This document shows, piece after piece, positions 36,925 through 44,718 of a stretch of 64,000 nucleotides of DNA. Origin of the DNA: Paenibacillus odorifer (lineage in GTDB: Bacteria; Bacillota; Bacilli; Paenibacillales; Paenibacillaceae); the NCBI RefSeq assembly GCF_000758725.1, contig NZ_CP009428.1, positions 3,472,001 through 3,536,000 of the forward strand. Direction: 5' to 3'. A model generated the notes under the pieces. That model did not search any database and was not told where the DNA came from. It saw only the letters and a program-made list of their open reading frames with translations. The number at the start of each line of letters is the position of its first letter. Within the stretch, counting starts at the first letter, position 1. The position numbers and the translations under genes are program-made.

Positions 36925-37935
36925 ATGAATAACGGTTTTCAGATCAATACTGAGGAGAATCGACTCCGAACTCTGAGACAAGTAAAACAAGCGGCCTTTC
37001 ATGCTTTGCAGGAATACGAAATAGACTGGAACTCCATTCACTTCATTCAAGTATCCGAACATGTCACCTTCCGCATTGTAAGCGAAGTGGGGGAACAGTT
37101 CTTGCTCCGTATTCACCCGAATAACAAACAACGCGAAGGAACCATTTCAGAAATAGAGTGGTTGTTCGCATTGAAGAGTAAGGGCCTCATCTTGCCCGAA
37201 GCTGTAATCAATCGTGAAGGGGCCTTTATTACGGAAACGTCGGTGTGTGACGGACAACGGTTTTATTCGAGCATAATGAGATGGGTCGAGGGAAAGCATG
37301 TAGACAAAAGCGAACTAACGGAGGAGGGCATCCGTAAAACAGGATCATTGATGGCAAAGCTTCATGAGGCCAGCTCTGATTTTAGTCCTTCCAGCGGCTT
37401 TACTCGTCCTTCTTGGGGTGCACTGAGCTTTAAACGGGACTGGGATCACCTAAGTCTACATCGCAAACATTTCATATCGGATGAGGGTTTTAAGTTGTAT
37501 TCCGTAGCTGCCACTAAAGTGGCAACATGTCTCGAAACGTTCACAAGACATGAACAAAATTACGGGATGATCCACGCTGACTTACATAATGGAAATGTCA
37601 TTTTTCAGGATAATGAACCGTACCCTATTGATTTTGGCAGGTGTGGCTTCGGCTACCATCTTTACGATATAGCTCAGGCTATTATGGGATTATACCCAAC
37701 ACAAAGAGCTTATTTCGTCGAAGGATATCAGAGAATCAGAAAGCTGGAAGATGAACATATAATGAAGCTAGAGTGCTTCTTAGTCATGGCAATAATCGAA
37801 GCCTATAGCTTTCATGCAGAGAATCCGCTAGAGACCGAGGGTTTGATCGAAGAGCAGCCATATGCTCAAGCGATTTTGAGAGCTTATGTGAACGGGACAA
37901 CCTTTTTATTTAATTCTCTGGATACTTCAATATAA
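36925..37935 (+). CDS. Phosphotransferase enzyme family (APH/HSK2-like) protein
   Basis: This is a 336-residue kinase-fold protein. The aminoglycoside-phosphotransferase signature IHADLHNGNVIF (catalytic Asp) and metal-binding PIDFGRCGFGYHLYDIA are clear. The nucleotide-binding lobe precedes them (FLLRIHPNNKQREGTISEIE). Members phosphorylate hydroxyls of small molecules such as homoserine, choline, spectinomycin or macrolides. No neighbour suggests a substrate, and resistance should not be assumed. Confidence 0.85.
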   Translation: MNNGFQINTEENRLRTLRQVKQAAFHALQEYEIDWNSIHFIQVSEHVTFRIVSEVGEQFLLRIHPNNKQREGTISEIEWLFALKSKGLILPEAVINREGAFITETSVCDGQRFYSSIMRWVEGKHVDKSELTEEGIRKTGSLMAKLHEASSDFSPSSGFTRPSWGALSFKRDWDHLSLHRKHFISDEGFKLYSVAATKVATCLETFTRHEQNYGMIHADLHNGNVIFQDNEPYPIDFGRCGFGYHLYDIAQAIMGLYPTQRAYFVEGYQRIRKLEDEHIMKLECFLVMAIIEAYSFHAENPLETEGLIEEQPYAQAILRAYVNGTTFLFNSLDTSI

Positions 37936-38072
37936 AAGATTAGAAAATGATGTGCGTTATATTCTTCAAATGGTATTATTAGGATGAACTGCTGAAAACT
38001 ATTTAAATTGTATTTGGAATCTTAGCAATGAAAATGGTTGACAAAACTTTATAAAAAGTGAGGAGTAGAGCA

Positions 38073-38660
38073 ATGAACTTTAATAAAGAACAGCTTTTTT
38101 GGATAAATCCAATCAATGATTATTCTATTACAGAAAACAGGATTGAATTTGTAACGATGCCGAATACAGATTTTTGGCAACGAACCTATTATGGTTTTAG
38201 AAATGATAATTCACCTGCACTGTTAATGAAAACTGCTGAGAAGTATTTTTCATTTATAGTAAGAACAGATTATGATAGTGCAAATAGATACGAGCAGTGT
38301 GGGATAGTCATCTATCAGAACAGTGACAATTGGTTCAAAGCATCGGTAGAATATGAAAATGAGGAATTCCAAAGACTTGGAAGTGTGGTTACAAATCACG
38401 GATATTCAGATTGGGCAACAACAGATATCGATGCAAATATTAAAACAATGTATTATAGACTAAGTCGACGTGAAAGTGATTTCTGTATTGAAAGCTCTTT
38501 GGATGGAACTACGTTTGAACAGATGCGTATTTTTCATTTGTTTGAAGGGAATGAGGAAATAAATTTTGGCTTATATGCTTGTAGCCCAGAGAATTCTTCA
38601 TTTAAGGGCGTTTTCACGGAAATGGAAATTACTGAGTGTAAGTGGTTGGAGCATAAATAG
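38073..38660 (+). CDS. DUF1349 family (beta-sandwich) protein
   Basis: This 195-residue protein resembles DUF1349/regulation-of-enolase proteins, a concanavalin-like fold: WQRTYYGFRNDNSPALL, YEQCGIVIYQNSDNWFKASV and INFGLYACSP near the end. No signal peptide is present, so it is cytosolic. The ATG at 38073 is chosen for its GTGAGGAG site; the GTG at 38058 would overlap that site. The function is unknown, though a carbohydrate-related role is often suggested for the fold. Confidence 0.8.
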   Translation: MNFNKEQLFWINPINDYSITENRIEFVTMPNTDFWQRTYYGFRNDNSPALLMKTAEKYFSFIVRTDYDSANRYEQCGIVIYQNSDNWFKASVEYENEEFQRLGSVVTNHGYSDWATTDIDANIKTMYYRLSRRESDFCIESSLDGTTFEQMRIFHLFEGNEEINFGLYACSPENSSFKGVFTEMEITECKWLEHK

Positions 38661-38697
38661 TCGTTTACACAGCTGAAAGTGAATATTACTCAATAAT

Positions 38698-38727
38698 GGC
38701 CTTCCTATAAAGGAAAGGTCTTTTTTA
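38698..38727 (+). terminator. Rho-independent terminator
   Basis: GGCCTTCCT pairs with AGGAAAGGTC (one bulge) and is followed by T6. Confidence 0.7.
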
Positions 38728-38819
38728 GTGGAGCGGTTATAAAGTTGTCATCAGTTTCCATTTTCTACAGTTATCCATGTGGTAAAATTAGGATAAGTGG
38801 ATCTTGGGAGGAGAGGACA

Positions 38820-39083
38820 TTGAGTCTTGTGATGATCATTTTGTTACTGTTCTTAAATATTCCAGTATATAGATTTTTGTTTCGTGTGTTCTTCGTGGAT
38901 AATGATGATTATAACGAATCGATTAGGCATACTTTTACGCCTAACATCATTTCTTTATTCCGGGGAGAGTATTGGAAGGATAGAATGAATACGGCAAGAC
39001 TTCAGTTTTTTATACTCATTTGCGGTGGGATTGTTGTTTTGGAATACCTTGTTTTGCATAAAATAATTGATATTTTTCGTTAA
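38820..39083 (+). CDS. Small two-helix membrane protein
   Basis: This 87-residue protein starts at TTG 38820 behind GGGAGGAGAGG; the longer frame from 38745 spans that ribosome site. Hydrophobic segments at about 2-24 and 63-82 flank a polar loop with RHTFTPNIISLFRGEYW. A short -10-like TAAAAT precedes it. I do not recognise a family. It is flanked by terminators on both sides, which supports a separate transcript. Confidence 0.6.
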   Translation: MSLVMIILLLFLNIPVYRFLFRVFFVDNDDYNESIRHTFTPNIISLFRGEYWKDRMNTARLQFFILICGGIVVLEYLVLHKIIDIFR

Positions 39084-39100
39084 ATAGAACTTCATTTAGA

Positions 39101-39133
39101 AACTTCTGCTTATGGTGAGCAGGAGTTTTTTTA
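39101..39133 (+). terminator. Rho-independent terminator
   Basis: AACTTCTGCT pairs with AGCAGGAGTT and is followed by T7. Confidence 0.8.
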
Positions 39134-39211
39134 TCTTGCATAAGCACCGCTCTATTATGGAAAACTTATGTAGTGCGAATAAACAGCATGAATCCATTTT
39201 GCGAGGTGATA

Positions 39212-39403
39212 ATGATGACAAATCAAGATCCGCAGGAGCTTCTTAAAAGTAAACATAAGCTAGATGAGCAGAAGAGGCAGTTCACAAATTTTGCCCGAAG
39301 TGCTTCCGGTCATGGTGAAGTAGAAGCAGGCCAGGAATTCAGTAATGACCGAGTGCCAGATGATCAAAACCGTATGAAATCTGTTGAGAACAGGCAAGAT
39401 TGA
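39212..39403 (+). CDS. Small hydrophilic protein
   Basis: This 63-residue, highly charged protein has no membrane segment (DPQELLKSKHKLDEQKRQF; GHGEVEAGQEFSNDRV). GAGGTGAT lies before paired ATGs at 39212 and 39215. Composition resembles small sporulation-stage proteins, but I see no diagnostic motif. An 11-bp stem terminator follows at once, which supports a real gene. Confidence 0.6.
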   Translation: MMTNQDPQELLKSKHKLDEQKRQFTNFARSASGHGEVEAGQEFSNDRVPDDQNRMKSVENRQD

Positions 39404-39423
39404 TCTTAACAAAGCTATCAAAT

Positions 39424-39450
39424 AAGCCGATCCTTTTCTGGATCGGCTTA
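39424..39450 (+). terminator. Hairpin after small hydrophilic gene
   Basis: TAAGCCGATCC pairs perfectly with GGATCGGCTTA. The following T-run is weak. Confidence 0.6.
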
Positions 39451-39496
39451 GAATAATAATTATTACGTTGTAAGGTTGTTCAATAGGTATCGGATG

Positions 39497-40309
39497 CTAG
39501 AGTTTTCTTGCTTTAATTACAAAAGTTACAGGAAGCATCTTTGCTTTTTTTGCAAAATCGCTTTTATCGTCCCGCGACTGCATAAGTTCATCATCAGATT
39601 GCTCAATCATTTGCTCAATAACAAATCCAGCTTTAGAGAGCGCATTCACATAGGTTGATAATTTACGATCCGATAAGGTTAGCGTACTTTCTTCAAGAGA
39701 TACTGAATACCAAGATTCATCGAAATAACATTTTTTGAAAACAAGCATATCATTTTCTGCAACAACACATTTGTGTATAGGGTGAGACCAGCTGAAAATA
39801 AATGATCCATCTTTTTTAAGGTAAGAAGCAATCCGGCTAAAAGTACCCTCAAGGTCTGTTGTCCAGCCTATGGCATAAACCGAATAAACAAAGTCAAAAT
39901 AATCCTCTGGCAGGCCACATTCTTCTTCCATGGGAGAACAGATCAAATTTGCTGAAAGTCCGTGCGCCGTCAAAAGTTGCCTAGTCTTTTCGATTTGATT
40001 CTCTGATATATCCGTACCCCATAGTTCAGATGCATTGCGTTCCCCCAAATATTGCAAAGATTGACCGCTTCCACAGCCTATCTCCAGCAACTTTTTCCCT
40101 GAGACATCACCAAAAAGTTGACATTGTTCTTCTGAGACAAATGCTCCATATAAAGGTAGTGCGGTAGCTCCTAAAACATCATTTCCTTTTGTATCCCAAA
40201 ATAAGCTGTTTGTTTCATGAATAGCATTCGTATTCATATCGACCGAGATGGCGACGCCAACCTCACCCGCGCCTATAACGTTTGTTCTATGACCAGAATT
40301 TTTGTCCAT
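39497..40309 (-). CDS. Class I SAM-dependent methyltransferase
   Basis: This is a 270-residue Rossmann-fold methyltransferase. Motif I is KLLEIGCGSGQSLQYLGERN, motif II is WGTDISENQIEKTR, and the post-motif region is YFDFVYSVYAIGWTTDLEG. The first 24 residues are unlike the family. Relatives usually open near MNTNAIHETNSLFWD (ATG at 40235-40237), but neither start has a clear ribosome site, so the N-terminus is uncertain. It stands alone on the minus strand. The substrate is unknown. Confidence 0.82.
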   Translation of the reverse strand: MDKNSGHRTNVIGAGEVGVAISVDMNTNAIHETNSLFWDTKGNDVLGATALPLYGAFVSEEQCQLFGDVSGKKLLEIGCGSGQSLQYLGERNASELWGTDISENQIEKTRQLLTAHGLSANLICSPMEEECGLPEDYFDFVYSVYAIGWTTDLEGTFSRIASYLKKDGSFIFSWSHPIHKCVVAENDMLVFKKCYFDESWYSVSLEESTLTLSDRKLSTYVNALSKAGFVIEQMIEQSDDELMQSRDDKSDFAKKAKMLPVTFVIKARKL

Positions 40310-40529
40310 GCAGACACCCGCCCCAAATATAGATTATATAAGCCTAAACATATCTCCCGACTTGCGCGTAATCCTAATAACATATATCGAACACGAACAA
40401 GCTGAAATATCAACCATAGAATAATCTACCATTTTCCCATGAACATAACCATCCATAATTTTCTATTAAAACTTCCATTTATGAAATAAAGCATGATATG
40501 ACCATATCAGAAAAGGAAAGTTATGCCCC

Positions 40530-40694
40530 ATGAATTTGTTACAATATGTAAAACCGCTGCAAGGTACCGCTTCAAATTATGAATATTTCAACGGGAACAC
40601 CCTTCCCTTAGTGGCGCGGTCATTCAGCATGGCAGCTTGGAAACAGGAGCTTATTTTTTCTAACCGTATATACACAGTTTCTTCCTCCCGCTAA
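40530..40694 (+). pseudogene. 5' remnant of a GH92-like glycosidase gene
   Basis: AAAGGAAAG precedes an ATG that opens MNLLQYVKPLQGTASNYEYF and continues NGNTLPLVARSFSMAAW. This resembles the N-terminus of GH92-type alpha-mannosidases (PLxGTAS...YGNTLPxVAxPFGM). After Trp37 (40640) the similarity ends and the frame runs into antisense of the neighbouring regulator, stopping at 40692. The fragment overlaps the last seven or so codons of that regulator. It looks like a deletion junction that cut away the rest of a 700-residue or longer gene. Confidence 0.55.
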
Positions 40695-41303
40695 TATGTA
40701 CTCCCCCCGTTCAATATGAACATTATTACCTAGAACAGTTTTAAATAGATGTAACTCATTTTTGCATAACCCGGTACATACAGCAGCAGCTTCACAGATC
40801 GGGCAATGTTTCTCAATGAATAAAAGACTGCCATCATCCTGCTCCTTAACCTCGGCCATATACCCTTCATTTGTTCGAATCTCGGCCAGTTTCTCCAGCT
40901 TCACTCTAACATCTGCTGTATCACCGAGTTGCTGAAGATATTGTTCTTGCATATTCTTATTTCGAACAGCCAGCAGCTTGTCCAGCCCCTCGTTTCCGAA
41001 AGCTTCTTTCATGGAATGGATCAGACTGACGGATAAATCCGAATATCCGCTTGGAAAAAACCGATCGGCCGCGGGGGTTAAGATCCATAGCTTGGTGGGC
41101 CGCCCCATGGGACGGGCCTCTTCTTTATTAGTAACCAGCCCTTCTTCTTTCAGCGCATTCAAATGTTGACGAATAGCCATTCCAGATAGCGAAAACTGCG
41201 AGGAGAGTGCCATAACATCCATTCCCCCTTGCTGCTTTAACAGATCAATGATCGCTCTTCGGGTCTTGGTTGAGACATCCTTTTTGGTTTGATTTCGGCT
41301 CAA
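40620..41303 (-). CDS. HTH regulator with conserved C-terminal cysteines (SufR/COG2345-like)
   Basis: This is a 227-residue protein. The N-terminal winged helix (RRAIIDLLKQQGGMDVMALS; GMAIRQHLNALKEEGLV; wing MGRPTKLW) is followed by a C-terminal domain with CPICEAAAVCTGLC and, 29 residues on, GGRNCVYTV. The Cys pair C-x12-C and the last Cys match the positions used for an Fe-S cluster in SufR-like regulators; the intermediate SufR Cys is absent. It is divergent from an MFS-IscA-HesB operon, so Fe-S or redox control of that operon is plausible. The last 13 residues (RKNKLLFPSCHAE) appear to be acquired at the GH92 junction. Confidence 0.8.
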   Translation of the reverse strand: MSRNQTKKDVSTKTRRAIIDLLKQQGGMDVMALSSQFSLSGMAIRQHLNALKEEGLVTNKEEARPMGRPTKLWILTPAADRFFPSGYSDLSVSLIHSMKEAFGNEGLDKLLAVRNKNMQEQYLQQLGDTADVRVKLEKLAEIRTNEGYMAEVKEQDDGSLLFIEKHCPICEAAAVCTGLCKNELHLFKTVLGNNVHIERGEYILAGGRNCVYTVRKNKLLFPSCHAE

Positions 41304-41351
41304 GGTGCACCTCCTTTTGAAGCAACTAAATCTACATCACAGACTACATTT

Positions 41352-41414
41352 TAAACAAAAATGTTGACAAAGTCAAAGCTGAACTGTAGCTTAGACATTA
41401 TAAACAAAAATGTT
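41352..41414. promoter_or_regulatory. Duplicated AAACA-N4-TGTTT operator in divergent promoter
   Basis: TAAACAAAAATGTT occurs at 41352-41365 and 41401-41414, 49 bases apart. Each is a dyad (AAACA/TGTTT-like). The first runs into TTGACA (41364-41369), a likely -35 for the MFS operon. The SufR-like regulator is the expected binder. Confidence 0.6.
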
Positions 41415-41469
41415 TACTAAGTGTCCGGATACGATGTATACATACCAATTTTCTTGGAGGTCACATTTC

Positions 41470-42873
41470 ATGTCGTCTAATCATCAAAGTATTTTCAGCC
41501 CACGTTATTTTGCACTATCCATAGGTATTATTCTGTCAGTGATGGCTGTTGGATTCGAAGGTCTGTCCGTAACCACCATTGCCCCTTCGATTGCTGGAGA
41601 TTTGAACGGCCTTAGCCTGTTTGGCTGGATATTCAGCACGTATCTGCTTGCGCAGATTATCGGAACTCTGGTCGTCGGTCGAATCATAGATAGAAGAGGA
41701 CCTGCAGTACCGTTCACTATCGCACTACTTTTGTTTATCGTTGGGTTGATCGCTGCCGCAACATCAGGCGATATGTTTACCATGATAGGATCACGGGCCA
41801 TGCAGGGTTTGGGCGCCGGAGCTATGATGACTTGTGTGTACACAGCAATATCCTTAAGCTACCCGGATGAATTACGCGCCAAAATACTAGGAGCGTTTGG
41901 TACGGCCTATGTTCTTCCGTCCATGCTCGGTCCATACGTTGCAGGTCTTATCGCAGATCAGTGGTCCTGGCGGTTTGTTTTCTGGGGAATATTACCGATC
42001 CTGATAATTTCAGCGCTGCTTAGTTTACCTGCGTTCACGAAATTAAAAACACCGAAGACACAAGGGGATATCGGAGCTTCATCGACTTGGATGGCTTTAC
42101 TGTTAACGATGGGTACAGGGATTTTCTTGGTTGGTCTAAGCATGCTTCCGAGTATTATGGGATTTGTTTTAGTCCTTATCGGCTTAGTACTGATGATATT
42201 TCCGCTCCGCAAACTGCTGCCGAAGGGAACTCTTACGCTTCGAAGAGGCATGCCAGCTATTCTGGCAACACGTGGGCTGTTCTTCGCTGCCTATACCAGC
42301 ACACAGAATTTCTTGGTATTGGCTCTAATCGATGTGAAGGGAATAACGCCTTCTCAGGCCGGATTGATTGTAGCGAGTGCTGCGTTGAGTTGGTGCGTCA
42401 TAGCGTATCTGCAAGGACGGTGGGATTCGGCAGATCAGGGGCGTGGACGGCATACGCGAATTATTCTGGGTGTATTGCTGCTTGCCATAGGGATTACTAT
42501 CGTATTTTGGATACCCGTGGTGACCGTTACCGTTGCAGTTATTGGACAGATCATCGCTGGAATCGGCATTGGATTGGCGCATCCGATTAGCGGTGTTGTG
42601 GCGTTTTCTCAGACAAGAGAAGGAGGTGTCGGCAACACCTCGGCAAATCTGCAATTTGCGGATTCTTTTACACCCGGTGTAGTTATCGGGATCGGCGGTT
42701 CCATTCTTGTGGTTTGTCAGGCTGGCGGAATGTCACTCCAATCCGGATTAATTGTAGCAATGGGTTTCCATCTCTTGTTGATTGTAATGAGTTTATTTGC
42801 GAGCACTCGGATCTCACCAGTAGCTGAACAGATAGGAACGGGTATCCAATCTTTAGGTTTGAAAAACAAATAA
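41470..42873 (+). CDS. MFS multidrug-type transporter
   Basis: This is a 467-residue major facilitator of about 12-14 helices. Motif A-like GRIIDRRGPAVP follows helix 2, and FEGLSVTTIAPSIAGDLNGL opens the protein as in drug:H+ antiporters of the DHA2/EmrB kind. The start is ATG 41470 behind TTGGAGGTCAC; the longer frame includes that site. It leads an operon with two HesB/IscA-fold proteins and is divergent from a cysteine-containing regulator. The substrate is unknown. Confidence 0.88.
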   Translation: MSSNHQSIFSPRYFALSIGIILSVMAVGFEGLSVTTIAPSIAGDLNGLSLFGWIFSTYLLAQIIGTLVVGRIIDRRGPAVPFTIALLLFIVGLIAAATSGDMFTMIGSRAMQGLGAGAMMTCVYTAISLSYPDELRAKILGAFGTAYVLPSMLGPYVAGLIADQWSWRFVFWGILPILIISALLSLPAFTKLKTPKTQGDIGASSTWMALLLTMGTGIFLVGLSMLPSIMGFVLVLIGLVLMIFPLRKLLPKGTLTLRRGMPAILATRGLFFAAYTSTQNFLVLALIDVKGITPSQAGLIVASAALSWCVIAYLQGRWDSADQGRGRHTRIILGVLLLAIGITIVFWIPVVTVTVAVIGQIIAGIGIGLAHPISGVVAFSQTREGGVGNTSANLQFADSFTPGVVIGIGGSILVVCQAGGMSLQSGLIVAMGFHLLLIVMSLFASTRISPVAEQIGTGIQSLGLKNK

Positions 42874-42891
42874 ACGAAGGAGGAGTTCACA

Positions 42892-43251
42892 ATGATCATC
42901 GAGGTCAGTGATAAGGCATCAGAAAAAATCGCCGAAATCTTATTAAGTGCGAATATCCGAAATCCATTCCTTAGAGTGGGTGTTGATGAAGGGGGATGCA
43001 GTGGATTATCCTATACCCTAGTCGTAGATGAACAGCAGGCAGAAGAGGATATTGTATTAAATAAAAAGGATTTTAGTATATTGGTTCACCCGAATAGTAT
43101 TCCTTATATTGACGGTCTTGAAATTGACTATGAAGAGAGTGGAATGGTAGGCGGATTCACTATGAATAACCCTAATGCAAAAGCTTCATGTGGATGCGGA
43201 GCCAGTTTCAGAATGGCCAATTATCGTGGCGAAATAAAAAAATGTGATTGA
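42892..43251 (+). CDS. A-type Fe-S carrier protein (IscA/HesB family)
   Basis: This 119-residue protein has the three cluster-binding cysteines of A-type carriers: GGCSGLSY (about residue 39) and CGCGASF near the end. It carries or delivers Fe-S clusters to apo-proteins. AAGGAGGAG precedes the ATG. It lies 19 bases after the MFS gene and overlaps the next ORF region. Most such proteins sit in suf operons; coupling to an MFS pump is unusual. Confidence 0.9.
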   Translation: MIIEVSDKASEKIAEILLSANIRNPFLRVGVDEGGCSGLSYTLVVDEQQAEEDIVLNKKDFSILVHPNSIPYIDGLEIDYEESGMVGGFTMNNPNAKASCGCGASFRMANYRGEIKKCD

Positions 43252-43274
43252 ACAGCAGAAAGGAGAGAAGAGGA

Positions 43275-43559
43275 ATGATAGCATTTGCAGTATCCGAAAA
43301 AGCATTGGATTCATTTAAGAATGAATGGGGTTTGGAAGAGGACCAATATGTAAGAATTTATGCAAAATATGCCGGTGGAGGCTCAAATGCCTTCACTGTT
43401 GGAATTAATGCAAGTGCTACACCGATCGATCCCGCATGGGTTCAATCCATTGGCGGATTTCATTTTTTTGTTGAAAAAACTGATATTTGGATTTTACAGG
43501 ATGAACTTCTTCAAATTGATTGTAATGAAAACGGCATATTTTCAACCAAAATCTCCTGA
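43275..43559 (+). CDS. HesB-like protein without cluster cysteines
   Basis: This 94-residue protein has the HesB/YneR fold pattern (IAFAVSEKALDSFKNEWGLE; VRIYAKYAGGGSNAFTVGIN; GFHFFVEKTDIWILQDELLQ). The three cysteines of true carriers are lacking; the single Cys is in IDCNENG. The start is ATG 43275 with AGGAG ahead; an earlier in-frame codon at 43248 overlaps the previous stop. It is the last gene of the MFS-IscA operon. Its function is unknown, perhaps as a partner of the A-type carrier. Confidence 0.8.
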   Translation: MIAFAVSEKALDSFKNEWGLEEDQYVRIYAKYAGGGSNAFTVGINASATPIDPAWVQSIGGFHFFVEKTDIWILQDELLQIDCNENGIFSTKIS

Positions 43560-43703
43560 GCATCTTCTTGGGTACAATGTACATTAGAATATCTACTACA
43601 CTTCTAGCAATTTCGCACACTATTGTCTATACTGTTTTAAATAAATATCAGAATTGGATCTGATCTTAAAAGAAGCATGGTGCTAGGAAGCAGGTGCAGA
43701 ACA

Positions 43704-44510
43704 TTGATAAATTTGGACAAATTAGCAAAGGCATTTACTAAAGGTGTCTATGAAATAGAAGATAGAAGCCGCTTAGTCATCCAGCCCAAAAGCTTATTAA
43801 GTGAATTCACCACCGTTAAGCATGGATTTCTATTTATCATTCGCGGGGGAGCCAGAATACGTGTGAATGGAACGGTATATGAATTACGGCCAGGATCAGT
43901 TTTTCATGCTGCTCCGGGCATGCAGATGGATTCACAGGTTATAGGACAATCTGAGCTCGAGTATTACTCACTTTTTTATAAATTGGATATGCCGGAAGAA
44001 ATGAATAGTACTCACGAATTTGACTCTCATTTCAAGCTGGAGCCGGGAGCGAATCTAAAGATTATTGAATTACTAATTATGCTCCATCAGAATGCCCATC
44101 CATCCGGAGAAATTGGGAAGCTGCGTATCAAGGAGTTGTTCTTAAGCCTGATGCATCAGGTTCTGATTGCGTGCAGTTACAGAGAGAACGATAGTTCTCC
44201 GAATCAAAGAATGGTAGACGAAGCTCTTGCGTATATTAAACTTCATTATATGAATTCACTTACACTCGGTGAGTTAGCGGAACAGCATGCAATGAGTGCC
44301 AACCGCTTCTCTTACCTCTTTCATAAATATACGGGACTACGACCAATCGACTATGTCGTTAATTATCGTTTGGAACGGGCCTGTGAATTACTCAAAGCAG
44401 GTAATTTTCCTATCCGCGAGATTGCTGACCGTGTTGGTTATGACAATCCACTATATTTCAGCCGATTATTCAAAAAGAAATTCGGTGTTTCTCCCTCTGC
44501 TTATAAATAA
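43704..44510 (+). CDS. AraC-family transcriptional regulator
   Basis: This is a 268-residue protein. A cupin-like N-terminal sensor (FLFIIRGGARIRVNGTVYEL) is followed by two HTHs (LTLGELAEQHAMSANRFSYL and IREIADRVGYDNPLYFSRLF) and the AraC signature ending FGVSPSAYK. The start is put at TTG 43704, seven bases after CAGGTG; the ATG at 43677 has no good site. It lies upstream of a Fur-box iron operon on the same strand and may activate it, as AraC siderophore regulators do. Confidence 0.87.
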   Translation: MINLDKLAKAFTKGVYEIEDRSRLVIQPKSLLSEFTTVKHGFLFIIRGGARIRVNGTVYELRPGSVFHAAPGMQMDSQVIGQSELEYYSLFYKLDMPEEMNSTHEFDSHFKLEPGANLKIIELLIMLHQNAHPSGEIGKLRIKELFLSLMHQVLIACSYRENDSSPNQRMVDEALAYIKLHYMNSLTLGELAEQHAMSANRFSYLFHKYTGLRPIDYVVNYRLERACELLKAGNFPIREIADRVGYDNPLYFSRLFKKKFGVSPSAYK

Positions 44511-44540
44511 TGTACATAATGAGCTTCTTTTACTTGAACT

Positions 44541-44588
44541 ACGTCTGCAGCTACTGGTGATAAGCCAGAAGTGCAGACTTTTTTTATT
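44541..44588 (+). terminator. Rho-independent terminator after AraC gene
   Basis: GTCTGCA pairs with TGCAGAC, with an inner CTGG/CCAG stem, followed by T7. Confidence 0.75.
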
Positions 44589-44670
44589 TAGATTAAATAA
44601 TGATGCATGCTGGATTTGAGATTTGTACATTTGAATTTATTTAAATTTTTGATAAACTCACCTTTGTAAC

Positions 44671-44685
44671 TGAGAATCATTATCA
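44671..44685 (+). promoter_or_regulatory. Fur box
   Basis: TGAGAATCATTATCA matches the 7-1-7 Fur consensus TGATAATNATTATCA at 13 of 14 defined positions. It lies 34 bases ahead of the monooxygenase start and marks the operon as iron-repressed. Confidence 0.85.
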
Positions 44686-44718
44686 GTAAATTGATTTATA
44701 AATGAAAGGCTGGTAGAT

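Noticed and set aside
36925-37935. Aminoglycoside resistance gene
   Set aside because: Only the general phosphotransferase fold is visible; nothing indicates an antibiotic substrate.
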